A DNA stretch of 64,000 bases. It comes from Microvirga flavescens (GTDB lineage Bacteria > Pseudomonadota > Alphaproteobacteria > Rhizobiales > Beijerinckiaceae). A program made the position numbers and the translations under genes. Numbering within the stretch: position 1 is the stretch's first letter; every line of letters begins with the position of its first letter. Shown one piece after another: positions 9,001 to 17,398 of this stretch. The notes below the pieces were generated by a model that had not been told where the DNA came from, made no database searches, and saw only the letters and a list, made by a program, of their open reading frames with translations. The stretch spans positions 62,001-126,000 of the forward strand of contig NZ_QMKH01000006.1 in assembly GCF_003290125.1 (NCBI RefSeq), given 5' to 3'.

Positions 9001-12000
9001 CAACGTGCTTCGGGGCGGCGGTGGTGCAGATACCATGCGCGGCGGCCTTGGCGACGACTTCTATTATGTCGATAGCTCAGACGATGTCGTCGAAGACGAG
9101 GGTGAAGGCTACGATACGGTCATCGTGACGTTCGCAGGGGATTATACCCTGACCGAAAACTCCCATGTGGAGGAGTTGCGGGCCCGAACGGGTGTCGCTG
9201 TCGGTAAGCTGACGGGTAACAGCCAGCGCAACATCATCATCGCGGATGCGGGTGACAACACTCTCGACGGCGGTGGCGGTGGTGACGTGCTCCAGGGCGG
9301 CGTCGGCAACGACGTTTATGTGGTGCGCGCGGGCGACAAGATTGTCGAGAAGGATGGCGAGGGCACAGATACCGCTATCGTCGATGCGAGCTACAAGCTC
9401 GAAGAAGGCCTGTCCATCGAGGTGCTTCAGGCTGGCGTCGATACCGGCATTGCGCTCACCGGCAACTCCTTCGCCAACACACTGATCGGCGCTCGGGGCA
9501 ACGATACGCTCGACGGCGGCAAGGGCGACGATGTGCTGCGCGGCGGCAAGGGCGACGACACCTATTTGGTCAACGATACCGGCACCGTTGTAGAGGAAGC
9601 TTTCGGCGAAGGCTTCGACACGGTGGTCACCTCCGTGTCTTTCAGCCTGAAGGGCATAGAGAACGTCGAGGCACTCACGGCCAAGGCTGGCGCCGGCTCC
9701 ATTCGCCTCACAGGAAATTCACTCGCTAATCTGATTAAAGGGAATGAGGGCAATAACATGATCGATGGAGGGCTCGGCGCGGACACCGCGGAAGGTGGCA
9801 AGGGCGATGACGTCTACCTGGTCGACAACGAAGGCGATGTCGTCAATGAGGCTGCGGACGAAGGCTTCGACACGATCATCGTCACGACGGCGATCGACTA
9901 CGCCCTGAAGGAAGGCTCCTCCATCGAGGAACTGCGGGCGCAATCCGGCGTGGCGGTCGGTCGACTGACCGGCAACAGCCTGAGCAACATCATCATCGCC
10001 GATGTGGGCGACAACACCCTCGACGGCGGAGCTGGTGCCGATATCCTCAAGGGTGGGGCCGGCAACGACACCTACATCGTTGACAACATCAACGACCAGG
10101 TCGTCGAAACCAGCAGCAATGGCGGCGATGCGGGCGGCATAGACACGGTCATCACCTCGGTCGACTTTACCCTGGGGGCCTATGTCGAAAACCTCAAAGC
10201 GACCGGCAGCGGTAATCTTGTGCTTACCGGCAATGCCCTCAGCAACATCATCGAGGGCAACGGCGGAAACGATACCATCGACGGCGGCGGCACGGGCGCC
10301 CCGGGCGAGGGTAACGACATCCTCCGCGGTGGCGGTGGCAATGACGTCTACATCCTGCGTCATGCCGGCGATACGGTGGAAGAGCTTGCTGGAGGCGGCA
10401 CGGACACGGTCAGGGTCAGCTTCGATTACACCCTCGGGGCCGAGATCGAGGTTCTGGAAGCGAATGGCGATGCCGGTTACCGCTTGTCGGGCAACGCGCT
10501 GAACAACACGATCACGGGCAGCACAGGGGCCGATACCCTGCAGGGCGGGGGCGGCAACGATGTCCTCGACGGCAAGGGCGGCGTGAACACAGCCGTTTTC
10601 TCCGGCCTCAGCGCGGATTACGTAATCTCGAAAAACGCCGATGGCAGCTACACCGTTGTCGACACGCAGGCGGATCGTGATGGCTCGGACATCCTCAAGA
10701 ACATCCGCTTCATCCAGTTCGGCGATGGAACGGTCCTCGACCTGGGTCAGCCGCTGAACACGTCCCCGACAGCTCCGGCGACCGTGGGTGCGGTGGCAAG
10801 CGTCAACGAGCACACGGCAAGCGACACGGTTGTTGCCCAGGTGCTGTCGACCGATGACTACAGCGCTGTCTCTTATTCCCTGGTTGACGATCTTGACGGG
10901 CGCTTCAGCATCGATCCGACGACGGGTGTCATTACAGTGCACGGCGCCGTGGACTTCGAGACGGAGGGGCGTCTTACTCTCGAGACAGGCACGGGCAAGA
11001 AATACTTCACCGTCCAGGTTGTGGCTTCCGACGGCTCGCTGACCTCCTCAACGACCTCCATCAAGATCTACATCAATGACGTGAACGAAAGGCCGACCAC
11101 GCCTGTCGTCACGGGCGTGGTGGCGACTGTCGACGAGAACAAGAGCGGCAGCACTGATGTCGCCCAGGTGCAGGCAACCGACCAGGACTACGGCCAGACC
11201 CTGACTTATTCGCTCGTCGATACCCTTGGCGGCCGCTTCAGCATCGATGCTGCGACCGGTGTCATCACCCTGAACGGCGCCGTGGACTTCGAGACGGCTA
11301 CCGGCCTCACCCTTGAGACAGGCACGGGCAAGAAGTACTTCACCGTCCAGGTCGTGGCCTCCGACGGCTCGCTGACCTCCACAACGACCTCCATCAAGAT
11401 CTACATCAACGACGTGAACGAGAGGCCGACCACGCCTGTCGTCATGGGCGTGGTGGCGACTGTTGACGAGAACAAGAGCGGCAGCACGAATGTCGCCCAG
11501 GTGCAGGCAACCGACCAGGATTATGGCCAGACCCTGACTTATTCGCTCGTCGATACTCTTGGCGGCCGCTTCAGCATCGATGCTGCGACCGGTGTCATCA
11601 CCCTGAACGGCGCCGTCGACTTTGAGACGGCTACCGGCCTCACCCTTGAGGCAGGCACGGGCAAGAAGTACTTCACCGTCCAGGTCGTGGCCTCCGATGG
11701 TACGCTGACCTCCGCCGTGACGCCGGTGAAGATCTACATCAACGACGTGGACGAAAAACCGAGCGCCCCGTCCTATACGGGCATGCCGTCTGTCGATGAG
11801 AACACGAATACCGGCGACGTGCTGGTGCAGGTTGGCGGTGCGGTGGACCCGGAAGGCACGGGCGTCACTTACGATTTCGCTGCGGGCGGCAATCCGGGCG
11901 GCCGCTTCGTCATAAGCGCCGACGGCAAGATCACGCTGGCCGGCAGTGTGACGCTGGACTATGAGGCGACCGATCTTCAGGTCGACAAGTTCGGCAAGTT

Positions 12001-13651
12001 CTACACGGTCCAGGTGGTCGCCAAAGATCCGGCGAGTCAGGCCTCCAGTGCAACCGACGTCAAGATCTATGTCGGTAACGTGAACGAGGCTCCGACAGCG
12101 GCGGTCTATACGGCAGGCGCGGCGATCAATGAGACGGCGGGCCGGAATACCCTGGTGGGCACGCTGAGCGGCGCTACAGATCCGGACGGCACGACACCGG
12201 GTTACGTGTTCGCCGATACCGGCACCACGATCAGCGCCGACGAGGCATTCAAGATCGTGCTGGTGGGCGGCGTCTACCAGGTGCAGGTCAATGATCCGAG
12301 CAAGATCCAGGTCACGACAGGTTCGAGCCAGACTTTCAGCTATGCTGTGAGAGCCACGGATGGCAGCGCGCAGTCGGCGACTGCAACGACGGTCTCCGTC
12401 GTCGTCAACGATGTGTCCGGGTTGACCAATACGGCGCCGACGCTGTCCGTGACAGGACCGACTTCGTTCACGGCTAAGGATACGGGCGAACAGGCCACTC
12501 CGTTTGCCGGCGTGACGGTGGTGGACGGCATCGAGGACGACACGCTCACCCTGACCATCTCGTTCGCCAATGCTCATGGCGATCTGGTATTGCCGGCCAC
12601 GCTGCCTGATGATCTCACCGTCAGCTGGGGCGTGCTGGGTGGTGGCATGGGCGACCCGCTCAAGGTCTACACCTTCACCGGCAAGGCGGGCACTCTCACC
12701 ACCTTCCTAGGCAACCTGAAGTTCGACCCGGCGAACCGTCCGGATGCGACGTCCGGCTCGACGGAGACCACCGGCTTCACGCTCACCGTGAAGGATGGCG
12801 CTCATACGACGCCTGTGTCCGGCGGCATCGACACGAGCCTTCAGGTCGTGACTGACATCACCGACAAGAGCCCGCCGAACGGGGCTCCGACGGGCCCGAC
12901 CCTGGAGGCCGCGCCGTTGAGCGAATATGCCAAGGCGGGCACGGTCGTGGGTACGCTCAGCGCGACGGATCCGGATGGGCCGATCACCTACAGCCTGACC
13001 GGTGGCGCTATCGATCTGTTCGCGATTGACGGCAACAAGATCGTGCTCAAGGCCGGCGTGAATTACGAGGTGGCCAAGTCTCACACGATCACGGTCGTGG
13101 CGACCGACAGCAAGGATGCGGTGAGCACGGCATCGACCTTCAATATCGATATCCGCGACGAGACCAACTACCTGTTTGGCACCAATAAAAACAACAAGAA
13201 CCTGATCGGCACGGATCTGGACGACGCCATCTATGGCCGCAAGGGTAACGACACCATCAAGGGCGGTGCCGGCGACGACAAGCTCTACGGCGAAGACGGC
13301 AAGGACAAGCTGTATGGCGGTGCCGGCATCGACGCTTTCGTGTTCACGAAGAAACTGAACAAGGAGACGAATGTCGACACGATCGCCGACTTCACGGTCG
13401 GCGAAGATCAGATCTGGCTCGACAACGCCATCTTCAAGAAGCTGGGCGCGCTTGGATCAGAGGCCGCACCGCTGCAACTGAACGCGCAGAACTTCTCTCT
13501 GAACAAGGCCAGGGATAAGAACGACTACATCATCTACAAGAAGGGCGTCCTCTATTACGATGCCGACGGCTCGGGGAAGGGCGAGATGGTGGAGATCGCC
13601 AAGCTTTCCAAGAAGGTTCTGCTTACCGCCAAGGACATCTTTATCGTCTAA
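6080..13651 (+). CDS. Giant RTX/cadherin-repeat calcium-binding protein, type I secretion substrate
   Basis: 2523 residues, acidic, almost without cysteine and with no N-terminal signal peptide. Residues about 96-1500 hold many blocks of glycine-aspartate RTX nonapeptides (GGxGNDTL type) alternating with conserved segments such as DTILTSVSYTL and a following LTGN. Residues about 1560-1900 are three cadherin-type repeats of 111 residues, the last two nearly identical; further Ig/cadherin-like domains reach about 2360. A short RTX block (about 2375-2430) precedes a C-terminal region ending in hydrophobic residues (KDIFIV), typical of type I secretion signals. GAGGG lies before the ATG. It is probably a Ca2+-stabilised surface or matrix adhesin. 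No transporter genes adjoin it, so the exporter must be elsewhere. Confidence 0.88.
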   Translation: MAGSHLKGKKPGFQAISELKSPDLAVIGLESGVSDHTIQFDETALAVSEPSFGNLSKSATYSVVGMPHGYVPAASVTGEIWTGTDADESHTGTNLDDVLNGGGGNDTLNGGDGDDTLDGGDFAGTRNRLVGGAGNDTYYVYNTGDVVVEADGAFGVDRIITTVDYALPTGVEILEVGATTKGLNLTGRADGNDTIIGGSGNDTINGAGGWDELYGGAGNDVYFAIPTTRVIEAVGGGWDEVYFSGSGIDQWRLEAGSEIEVVRTLSNSYIVGNEFATHFIGGNGTDVFDGGLDTAVDTLAGGKGSDTYILRSAGDIIIENPGEGRDTIRTQVDCLLDPEVSVEEIYGDPTGGAKSFHIRGSKYTEVIVIDGGVTNDTLESAAEGSGVLVMSGSGGDDVYYVHRPRVIVMEDAGGGSDIVYTDYSFTLFSDIETLQASEGFEGITLTGNSNANTIIGNKLANTLVGGGGLDTLKGGAGDDVYVVTDALAKIVELEGEGKDTILTSVSYTLAPDVEIEVLQATGTAAINLTGNRGSNEIIGNSANNVLDGGDDAVADTLAGGLGNDTYYVRAGDIVKENADEGTDTVIVYESYTLDGGASIEVLQADTSKGTTEFSLKGNEVANTIIGALGNDSLDGGGSASDPADLLIGGDGDDTYYVHRASDRVVEGSDAASGSDRIITDVSYTIATNVESLQAAAGIDGIVLTGNGVANTLIGNERANTLIGAGGEDTLKGGSGDDVYVVTDTLATIVELEGEGKDTILTSVSYTLAPDAEIEVLRANGAGAIDLTGNRYKNEIIGNDAANVLDGGRDSEADTLTGGKGDDVYHLRTGDIVNEIVGEGHDTAVVYSSYTLNGGASLEVLQADQSEGTSDFSLKGNELANTIIGASGNDTLDGGGTTDGPGDSLVGGDGDDTYYVRRANDVVVEGAGGGNDIIITSVDLTIAANVETLQAAAGAGDLVLTGNAAANTLIGNEGDNVLRGGGGADTMRGGLGDDFYYVDSSDDVVEDEGEGYDTVIVTFAGDYTLTENSHVEELRARTGVAVGKLTGNSQRNIIIADAGDNTLDGGGGGDVLQGGVGNDVYVVRAGDKIVEKDGEGTDTAIVDASYKLEEGLSIEVLQAGVDTGIALTGNSFANTLIGARGNDTLDGGKGDDVLRGGKGDDTYLVNDTGTVVEEAFGEGFDTVVTSVSFSLKGIENVEALTAKAGAGSIRLTGNSLANLIKGNEGNNMIDGGLGADTAEGGKGDDVYLVDNEGDVVNEAADEGFDTIIVTTAIDYALKEGSSIEELRAQSGVAVGRLTGNSLSNIIIADVGDNTLDGGAGADILKGGAGNDTYIVDNINDQVVETSSNGGDAGGIDTVITSVDFTLGAYVENLKATGSGNLVLTGNALSNIIEGNGGNDTIDGGGTGAPGEGNDILRGGGGNDVYILRHAGDTVEELAGGGTDTVRVSFDYTLGAEIEVLEANGDAGYRLSGNALNNTITGSTGADTLQGGGGNDVLDGKGGVNTAVFSGLSADYVISKNADGSYTVVDTQADRDGSDILKNIRFIQFGDGTVLDLGQPLNTSPTAPATVGAVASVNEHTASDTVVAQVLSTDDYSAVSYSLVDDLDGRFSIDPTTGVITVHGAVDFETEGRLTLETGTGKKYFTVQVVASDGSLTSSTTSIKIYINDVNERPTTPVVTGVVATVDENKSGSTDVAQVQATDQDYGQTLTYSLVDTLGGRFSIDAATGVITLNGAVDFETATGLTLETGTGKKYFTVQVVASDGSLTSTTTSIKIYINDVNERPTTPVVMGVVATVDENKSGSTNVAQVQATDQDYGQTLTYSLVDTLGGRFSIDAATGVITLNGAVDFETATGLTLEAGTGKKYFTVQVVASDGTLTSAVTPVKIYINDVDEKPSAPSYTGMPSVDENTNTGDVLVQVGGAVDPEGTGVTYDFAAGGNPGGRFVISADGKITLAGSVTLDYEATDLQVDKFGKFYTVQVVAKDPASQASSATDVKIYVGNVNEAPTAAVYTAGAAINETAGRNTLVGTLSGATDPDGTTPGYVFADTGTTISADEAFKIVLVGGVYQVQVNDPSKIQVTTGSSQTFSYAVRATDGSAQSATATTVSVVVNDVSGLTNTAPTLSVTGPTSFTAKDTGEQATPFAGVTVVDGIEDDTLTLTISFANAHGDLVLPATLPDDLTVSWGVLGGGMGDPLKVYTFTGKAGTLTTFLGNLKFDPANRPDATSGSTETTGFTLTVKDGAHTTPVSGGIDTSLQVVTDITDKSPPNGAPTGPTLEAAPLSEYAKAGTVVGTLSATDPDGPITYSLTGGAIDLFAIDGNKIVLKAGVNYEVAKSHTITVVATDSKDAVSTASTFNIDIRDETNYLFGTNKNNKNLIGTDLDDAIYGRKGNDTIKGGAGDDKLYGEDGKDKLYGGAGIDAFVFTKKLNKETNVDTIADFTVGEDQIWLDNAIFKKLGALGSEAAPLQLNAQNFSLNKARDKNDYIIYKKGVLYYDADGSGKGEMVEIAKLSKKVLLTAKDIFIV
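11091..11756 (+). repeat. Tandem 333-bp coding repeats (cadherin units)
   Basis: Two adjacent copies of 333 bases (11091-11423 and 11424-11756) are nearly identical in DNA and encode 111-residue cadherin units that start at the RPTTPVV segment. A third, more diverged unit precedes them at about 10759-11090. The near identity suggests recent duplication or gene conversion, so copy number may vary between strains. Confidence 0.85.
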
Positions 13652-13675
13652 GAGAAACGCTCCTGGACACCATCA

Positions 13676-13708
13676 GCCCCGGCAGGCACCTGCCGGGGCT
13701 TTTCTTTT
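13676..13708 (+). terminator. Rho-independent terminator of the RTX gene
   Basis: Perfect GC-rich stem GCCCCGGCAGG/CCTGCCGGGGC followed by TTTTCTTTT, 25 bases after the RTX stop codon. Confidence 0.92.
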
Positions 13709-13873
13709 GTGGGCCTGCGAAGGGAAGGGGGCGTTTAGCAAGCTCGATGAGACGCCGCATTGGCCTCGATAGAAGTTGGCGGGCGCGAAACATCGGCGCT
13801 GGCCGGCAGTGAAATCTCCGATCTCCACAACACAGGCGCCGCACGTCTTTGCTCCGCGACGACGTGGGAAGAC

Positions 13874-13903
13874 GTGGATGGCCGGGACAGGCCCGGCCAT
13901 GAC
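13874..13903. repeat. Dispersed extragenic palindrome of Rhizobiales type
   Basis: ATGGCCGGG (13878-13886) pairs with CCCGGCCAT (13892-13900) around a 5-base loop. The surrounding GTGGATGGCCGGGAC...GCCCGGCCATGAC pattern is familiar as a repeated intergenic element in many Rhizobiales genomes. Recognition is from memory of the motif; copy number in this genome was not tested. Confidence 0.65.
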
Positions 13904-13997
13904 ACGAGGGCCAACCCATTGTTCATGGGCTGCTCGGACGGAACGTCCCAGAAGGTGAAAAGCAGACTCAGCGGTGCCGACAGCGTGCCCAGACGGA

Positions 13998-14387
13998 CTA
14001 TACGGGAGGCAGATCGAGGCCGTTCGGTAGTGAGATCCAGATGACAGTTTGCGCCTCTGGAGAATGGCGTGACAGATGGCCCTTGCCGTGTGTGTCCTCC
14101 ACTAAGACGAAGCTCCCCGCCTGAACGTGGCGCACCTCTCCGTCGCTCGTCTCGTATTCAACGGAGCCATCCAACCTGACCGTAAGCACCGGCTCTGGGA
14201 CCGTATGCCAAGCAACCTCGCGCATGCCCGCTGGGATGCGGGTGAGGCGGACGCGGGACGCTGGGTAACTGGCCGAAACCTCGAACGGCACGGCATCGGG
14301 ATGCACCGACCTCTTCGTCGTTGGCAAATCGACTTCGTCGAAATGCGACTCGCCATCCGGGGTGGCATAGATGCGCAGGCACTTCAT
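13998..14387 (-). CDS. Cupin-like protein
   Basis: 129 residues starting MKCLRIYATPDGESHFDEVD. A small beta-barrel pattern is visible: EVAWHTVPEPVLTVRLDGSVEYETSDGEVRHVQAGSFVLVEDTHGKGHLS, with glycine/proline turns and histidines that fit a cupin-2 type barrel with possible metal ligands. The ATG at 14387 has GGAG about ten bases upstream; in-frame codons further upstream lack this. The long upstream gap contains an interrupted inverted repeat. The substrate is unknown. Confidence 0.75.
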   Translation of the reverse strand: MKCLRIYATPDGESHFDEVDLPTTKRSVHPDAVPFEVSASYPASRVRLTRIPAGMREVAWHTVPEPVLTVRLDGSVEYETSDGEVRHVQAGSFVLVEDTHGKGHLSRHSPEAQTVIWISLPNGLDLPPV

Positions 14388-14750
14388 TGCGGCCGGCTCC
14401 TTCTGATTTGGCATGCCGAAACGAAGCACGCCTACCATGAAGGAAGCGGGGTAACACCACGGGTGTGGTGCGAGAGTCCGGTGTGGGCCGACAGTCGTTA
14501 TCATCGTGTCCAGAACGAAGACGTGGACACCTCCTTCCCAGGCGACACTAATGAATCCGATCAGGTTCGTTGATTGGCGCAAGCAGACCCAGCCCAAGCT
14601 GAAGCGGTTGATCTGGGTCCGCCAATCGTCCTCGGATAACCTATGCTAGAAGCACTCTGCGTGCAGTAAGTTGACTTTGCTGTTCTTAAGGGCCCCGCCA
14701 CTCAGATGGAGTTGGATTCATAGCTCTCTTATCAGGATGATGCGGCAAGC
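14388..14750. other. Intergenic region with interrupted inverted repeat
   Basis: 363 bases without a convincing gene. It contains the paired arms at 14572-14627, described separately. Confidence 0.5.
14572..14627. repeat. Bipartite inverted repeat
   Basis: GATTGGCG (14572-14579) pairs with CGCCAATC (14620-14627), and GACCCAG (14586-14592) pairs with CTGGGTC (14613-14619). Together they form a 15-bp stem broken by a one-sided 6-base bulge, with a 20-base loop. It has no T run. It could be an RNA structure, a protein-binding site or a mobile-element remnant. Confidence 0.55.
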
Positions 14751-15173
14751 TCAGTCTGCGGGAACGAAGGCAGGGTTCCACACAACCTCCCAAACATGCT
14801 GGTCGGGATCCTGGAAGTAGCCCGCATAGCCGCCCCAAAACGTGTCCTGGGCGGGCTTGAGAATCTTGGCTCCAGCCTTGCGGGCCTGCTCCATGACCTC
14901 GTCCACCTCGGCCTTGCGAGTCACGTTGTGCCCGATCGTGAAACCCGTCGGGCACGGAGCCGTCTTCGGCAGTCCCGTGTCATGGGCAAGATCGCCACGA
15001 GCCCACACGGCCAGCTTCACCTGAGACTGAAGGTCGAAGAAGGCGACTGCTCCGTGCTCGAACTCCTTGCCGACAATGCCATCGGTAGGCAGCCCAAGAC
15101 CATCGCGGTAGAATGCGACGGCCCGTTCCAGATCGTCGACCCCAAGCGTCAACACCGAAATGCGTGGTCTCAT
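14751..15173 (-). CDS. VOC family (glyoxalase/bleomycin resistance-like) protein
   Basis: 140 residues starting MRPRISVLTLGVDDLERAVAFYRDGLGL, the hallmark N-terminal module of vicinal-oxygen-chelate proteins, followed by a second module with GFTIGHNV, EVMEQARKAGAKIL, WGGYAGYFQDPDQHVWEVVWNP. Metal-binding positions of the family (His/Glu in strand 1 and the GxxxxxDPDGH-like segment) are only partly conserved, so it may be a binding protein and not an enzyme. The ATG at 15173 begins the conserved domain. It lies 96 bases downstream of the AraC gene on the same strand. Confidence 0.88.
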   Translation of the reverse strand: MRPRISVLTLGVDDLERAVAFYRDGLGLPTDGIVGKEFEHGAVAFFDLQSQVKLAVWARGDLAHDTGLPKTAPCPTGFTIGHNVTRKAEVDEVMEQARKAGAKILKPAQDTFWGGYAGYFQDPDQHVWEVVWNPAFVPAD

Positions 15174-15269
15174 TTGTACTCCGTTCCATGTACCGGCCGC
15201 CATCGAGGCGGCCCCACCGGACCACATCATGACCGTAGCGGAGGGAGCCGTCTTGAACGAAACGGCCAC

Positions 15270-16052
15270 TCAGGTCGTCAACTGGCGCACGAACTCGCCT
15301 GCCGTCATCCCGCAGAGAGACTGGATTTCGCGCGTGAGGTGGGCCTGATCAGCATACCCGGCGCGGAACGCGAGGGGGGCAAGACCCTTCTCCGCATGCG
15401 TTCGCGCGAGAGCCTGGAATCTCTGGAAGCGCAGGATCCGGTCGAGGGTCTTCGGGCCGTAGCCGAAAAGCTCATCGCATTGGCGGCGCAGGGTTCTCTC
15501 GCTGACCCCAAGGCGTTCGCGCAACGCCTTGATCTTGCGCTCTTCGGCACTCGCGTCGGCCCTGAGAAACTCGAAGATCATCGTTGCCTCTTGGCGAGGG
15601 TGCTCCACTCTCGGCGCCTCGGCGGCCAGAAGCTCCTGCAAGACGCGGAGCTTATCCCTCGCCGATGACGTCGCTGAGATCCTGTCCGCGATGCGGTCGG
15701 CCGCGCTGCCCCAGAACTCTGCCATCGGAACTTCCCGCCCGATGATCTCCGTCAGAGGCTGTCCCAACCACTTGGCTGCGGCCCCAGGCATGAAGCGAAT
15801 GCCGAGAACGATGGAGCCCGGGACTAATTCCGGGGTGGCAGCAGTGACGTCGGGCCCCACTACCGTGAACCGTCCGTCCCGCCAGAGGAGATCGACACAG
15901 CCGTCGGGAACGACGGCAACAGGTCCTGAATGGTCCAAAGGGACTAAACTTATCCACACGCACTGGAAATGCGAGAGCAGCCGGCGGATCGGAGGAGCCT
16001 CGACATATCGCCCGACCCGGCTGGCCAGGATCGGTGCATGGTCACGCGGCAT
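15270..16052 (-). CDS. AraC family transcriptional regulator
   Basis: 260 residues. The N-terminal half (about 10-150) with VAVVPDGCVDLLWRDGRF and GIRFMPGAAAKWLG is the DUF6597-type sensor found in AraC proteins. The C-terminal half holds two helix-turn-helix motifs: RERLGVSERTLRRQCDELFG and APLAFRAGYADQAHLTREIQ. GGAGGG precedes the ATG. It probably controls itself or the VOC gene downstream. The inducer is unknown. Confidence 0.9.
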   Translation of the reverse strand: MPRDHAPILASRVGRYVEAPPIRRLLSHFQCVWISLVPLDHSGPVAVVPDGCVDLLWRDGRFTVVGPDVTAATPELVPGSIVLGIRFMPGAAAKWLGQPLTEIIGREVPMAEFWGSAADRIADRISATSSARDKLRVLQELLAAEAPRVEHPRQEATMIFEFLRADASAEERKIKALRERLGVSERTLRRQCDELFGYGPKTLDRILRFQRFQALARTHAEKGLAPLAFRAGYADQAHLTREIQSLCGMTAGEFVRQLTT

Positions 16053-16454
16053 GACAGATCAACCCTCCTGAACGGTTTCGGGCCCATCGGGAAAATGCCA
16101 TTCGGACGGATCATCTTCAATGGGCCGAGCCTCCGGGCTGAGCGCGGGCGGTGGGATATCAGTGCCCACAAAGAAAAGGCCGCCCGGCGGGCAGCCTCGT
16201 CTTAGGATGTTGCGGCAATTTTTGGACAATTACGGCAGAACTTCGTGTGACTGGAACCATAGTTTGCCTCAGATTTTCTGCAAGTGCTTGAAATCATTGG
16301 ATCTACTTAGAGGCTTTGCCACAAGGTGTGCTGTTGTTTGACACAACAGGCTGCCGCAGTTTCAACTCCGGTATCTGGCGTCAGATCGCAGACATGGAAA
16401 AGCCCTCGGGCCGAAACCCGAGGGCCAATGCGATCTGACCGGTACGAGGTGTCG
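16053..16454. other. Intergenic region, 402 bases
   Basis: No convincing gene. The left side is the AraC upstream region; the right side ends in the nested inverted repeat and terminator of the small XRE operon (16380-16439). Confidence 0.5.
16380..16439 (-). terminator. Terminator nested in a second inverted repeat
   Basis: Inner stem GCCCTCGGG (16402-16410) with CCCGAGGGC (16417-16425), followed on the minus strand by TTTTCC, lies just after the stop of the 66-residue gene. An outer perfect arm pair, GTCAGATCGCA (16380-16390) with TGCGATCTGAC (16429-16439), encloses it, giving a long cruciform-like structure. Confidence 0.75.
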
Positions 16455-16655
16455 CTAAGTGAGCAAGTCAGACCGTCGAAAGAAGTAGGACCGCTTCACT
16501 TCTCCAAAGATAAGCGCAGGAACGACCCCCGCCTCGCGAAGATCACGCAGCAATCCTCTCCGACTGGTAGCTTTTTCCTTCGACAGTTCACTTAGGCTGA
16601 CGAACGTCGCCCGGAACGCAGCAAGGTCCTCCTGATCAACGACTGTCTGCGACAA
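16455..16655 (-). CDS. Small hypothetical protein (66 aa)
   Basis: 66-residue protein with a helix-rich central segment FVSLSELSKEKATSRRGLLR and a strand-like end GEVKRSYFFRRSDLL. The pattern resembles a small DNA-binding or excisionase-like module, but no named family is recognised. It follows the XRE gene by 9 bases on the same strand and precedes a strong terminator, so it is likely the last gene of a three-gene operon. Confidence 0.55.
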   Translation of the reverse strand: MSQTVVDQEDLAAFRATFVSLSELSKEKATSRRGLLRDLREAGVVPALIFGEVKRSYFFRRSDLLT

Positions 16656-16664
16656 GAGAGAACC

Positions 16665-17045
16665 TCAGATACCCGACATAGCTTCCATCAACTCTATAAT
16701 CTTCCGTCGTATTTGGGTTTTGTCGATAGCCGAGAATGCTCTTGCCAGACGTTGGCCATCAGATGTCGCCAAAATCATTGAGGCAATCGTTTCTTCGGGA
16801 CCGGGCGAGGTTTTATATTCGGATAAACCTTCGTAAAAATACGCAATCGGTACCTGCAAGAACGCCCCTATCTCCAGGAGGCGCCCAGCTCCGACACGAT
16901 TGATGCCCTTCTCGTATTTCTGGATCTGCTGAAATGTTAAGCCAAGCAGCTCTCCGAGCCTTTCCTGGCTCATTCCGATAGCAATCCGCCGTGCCCGGAT
17001 TTGTCTGCCGATATGACGATCGGCATCGTTAGGCGATTTCTTCAT
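16665..17045 (-). CDS. XRE family transcriptional regulator
   Basis: 126 residues. The helix-turn-helix is clear: IGRQIRARRIAIGMSQERLG then LLGLTFQQIQKYEKGINRV, the Cro/C1-type form common in Rhizobiales, followed by a helical tail (about 75-126) that may dimerise. The ATG at 17045 is chosen; a GTG at 17066 is also in frame but its only purine-rich tract is too close. It is flanked by two small genes on the same strand and divergent from the acyltransferase-like gene at 17399, which it may control together with its own operon. Confidence 0.88.
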   Translation of the reverse strand: MKKSPNDADRHIGRQIRARRIAIGMSQERLGELLGLTFQQIQKYEKGINRVGAGRLLEIGAFLQVPIAYFYEGLSEYKTSPGPEETIASMILATSDGQRLARAFSAIDKTQIRRKIIELMEAMSGI

Positions 17046-17069
17046 CAGTTCTTCAGCCCAGAACACACC

Positions 17070-17279
17070 TCAGTGCAGGACGCTTGGACGAGCTGGGGCA
17101 CAAAAGTTCAAGATGCGATACGCATCCTCTGCCAGTCGCTTTTGATCACCTTCCGGCATCGAGGCAATTCGATTAGCCACATAGGCCAGAATACGACTCC
17201 AGTCGTCGCCGCAACGTTGCACAGCCTCCTCGCATAATGCAGCTAGGGTTGCAGGCCCATGACTATTGCTTTCGGTCAT
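17070..17279 (-). CDS. Small hypothetical protein (69 aa)
   Basis: 69 residues, MTESNSHGPATLAALCEEAV then RIASMPEGDQKRLAEDAYRI, largely helical and acidic. It is not recognised. It is the first gene of the presumed operon with the XRE regulator (24 bases to that start) and is divergent from the gene at 17399. Position next to a regulator suggests a small partner or antitoxin-like role, but nothing in the sequence proves it. Confidence 0.55.
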   Translation of the reverse strand: MTESNSHGPATLAALCEEAVQRCGDDWSRILAYVANRIASMPEGDQKRLAEDAYRILNFCAPARPSVLH

Positions 17280-17398
17280 AGGAGTTCTCCGTTCAACGCT
17301 GGTGTAGAACCGCCCTACATCTTAGCGTCTTCAACGCGCTTAGCCACCCATGCTCATTGATCCCAACACGTTTCAAAAAGTGCAGGGGGGCCTTCAGC

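Larger units (their letters stand above)
13652..13997. other. Intergenic region with terminator and palindromic repeat
   Basis: 346 bases holding the RTX terminator and a dispersed palindrome (13874-13903). Short open frames here run through the palindrome and are not considered genes. Confidence 0.6.

Noticed and set aside
9719..12577. Long minus-strand frames inside the large RTX gene
   Set aside because: They arise from the repetitive GC-rich RTX and cadherin coding sequence; no domains or ribosome sites are seen.
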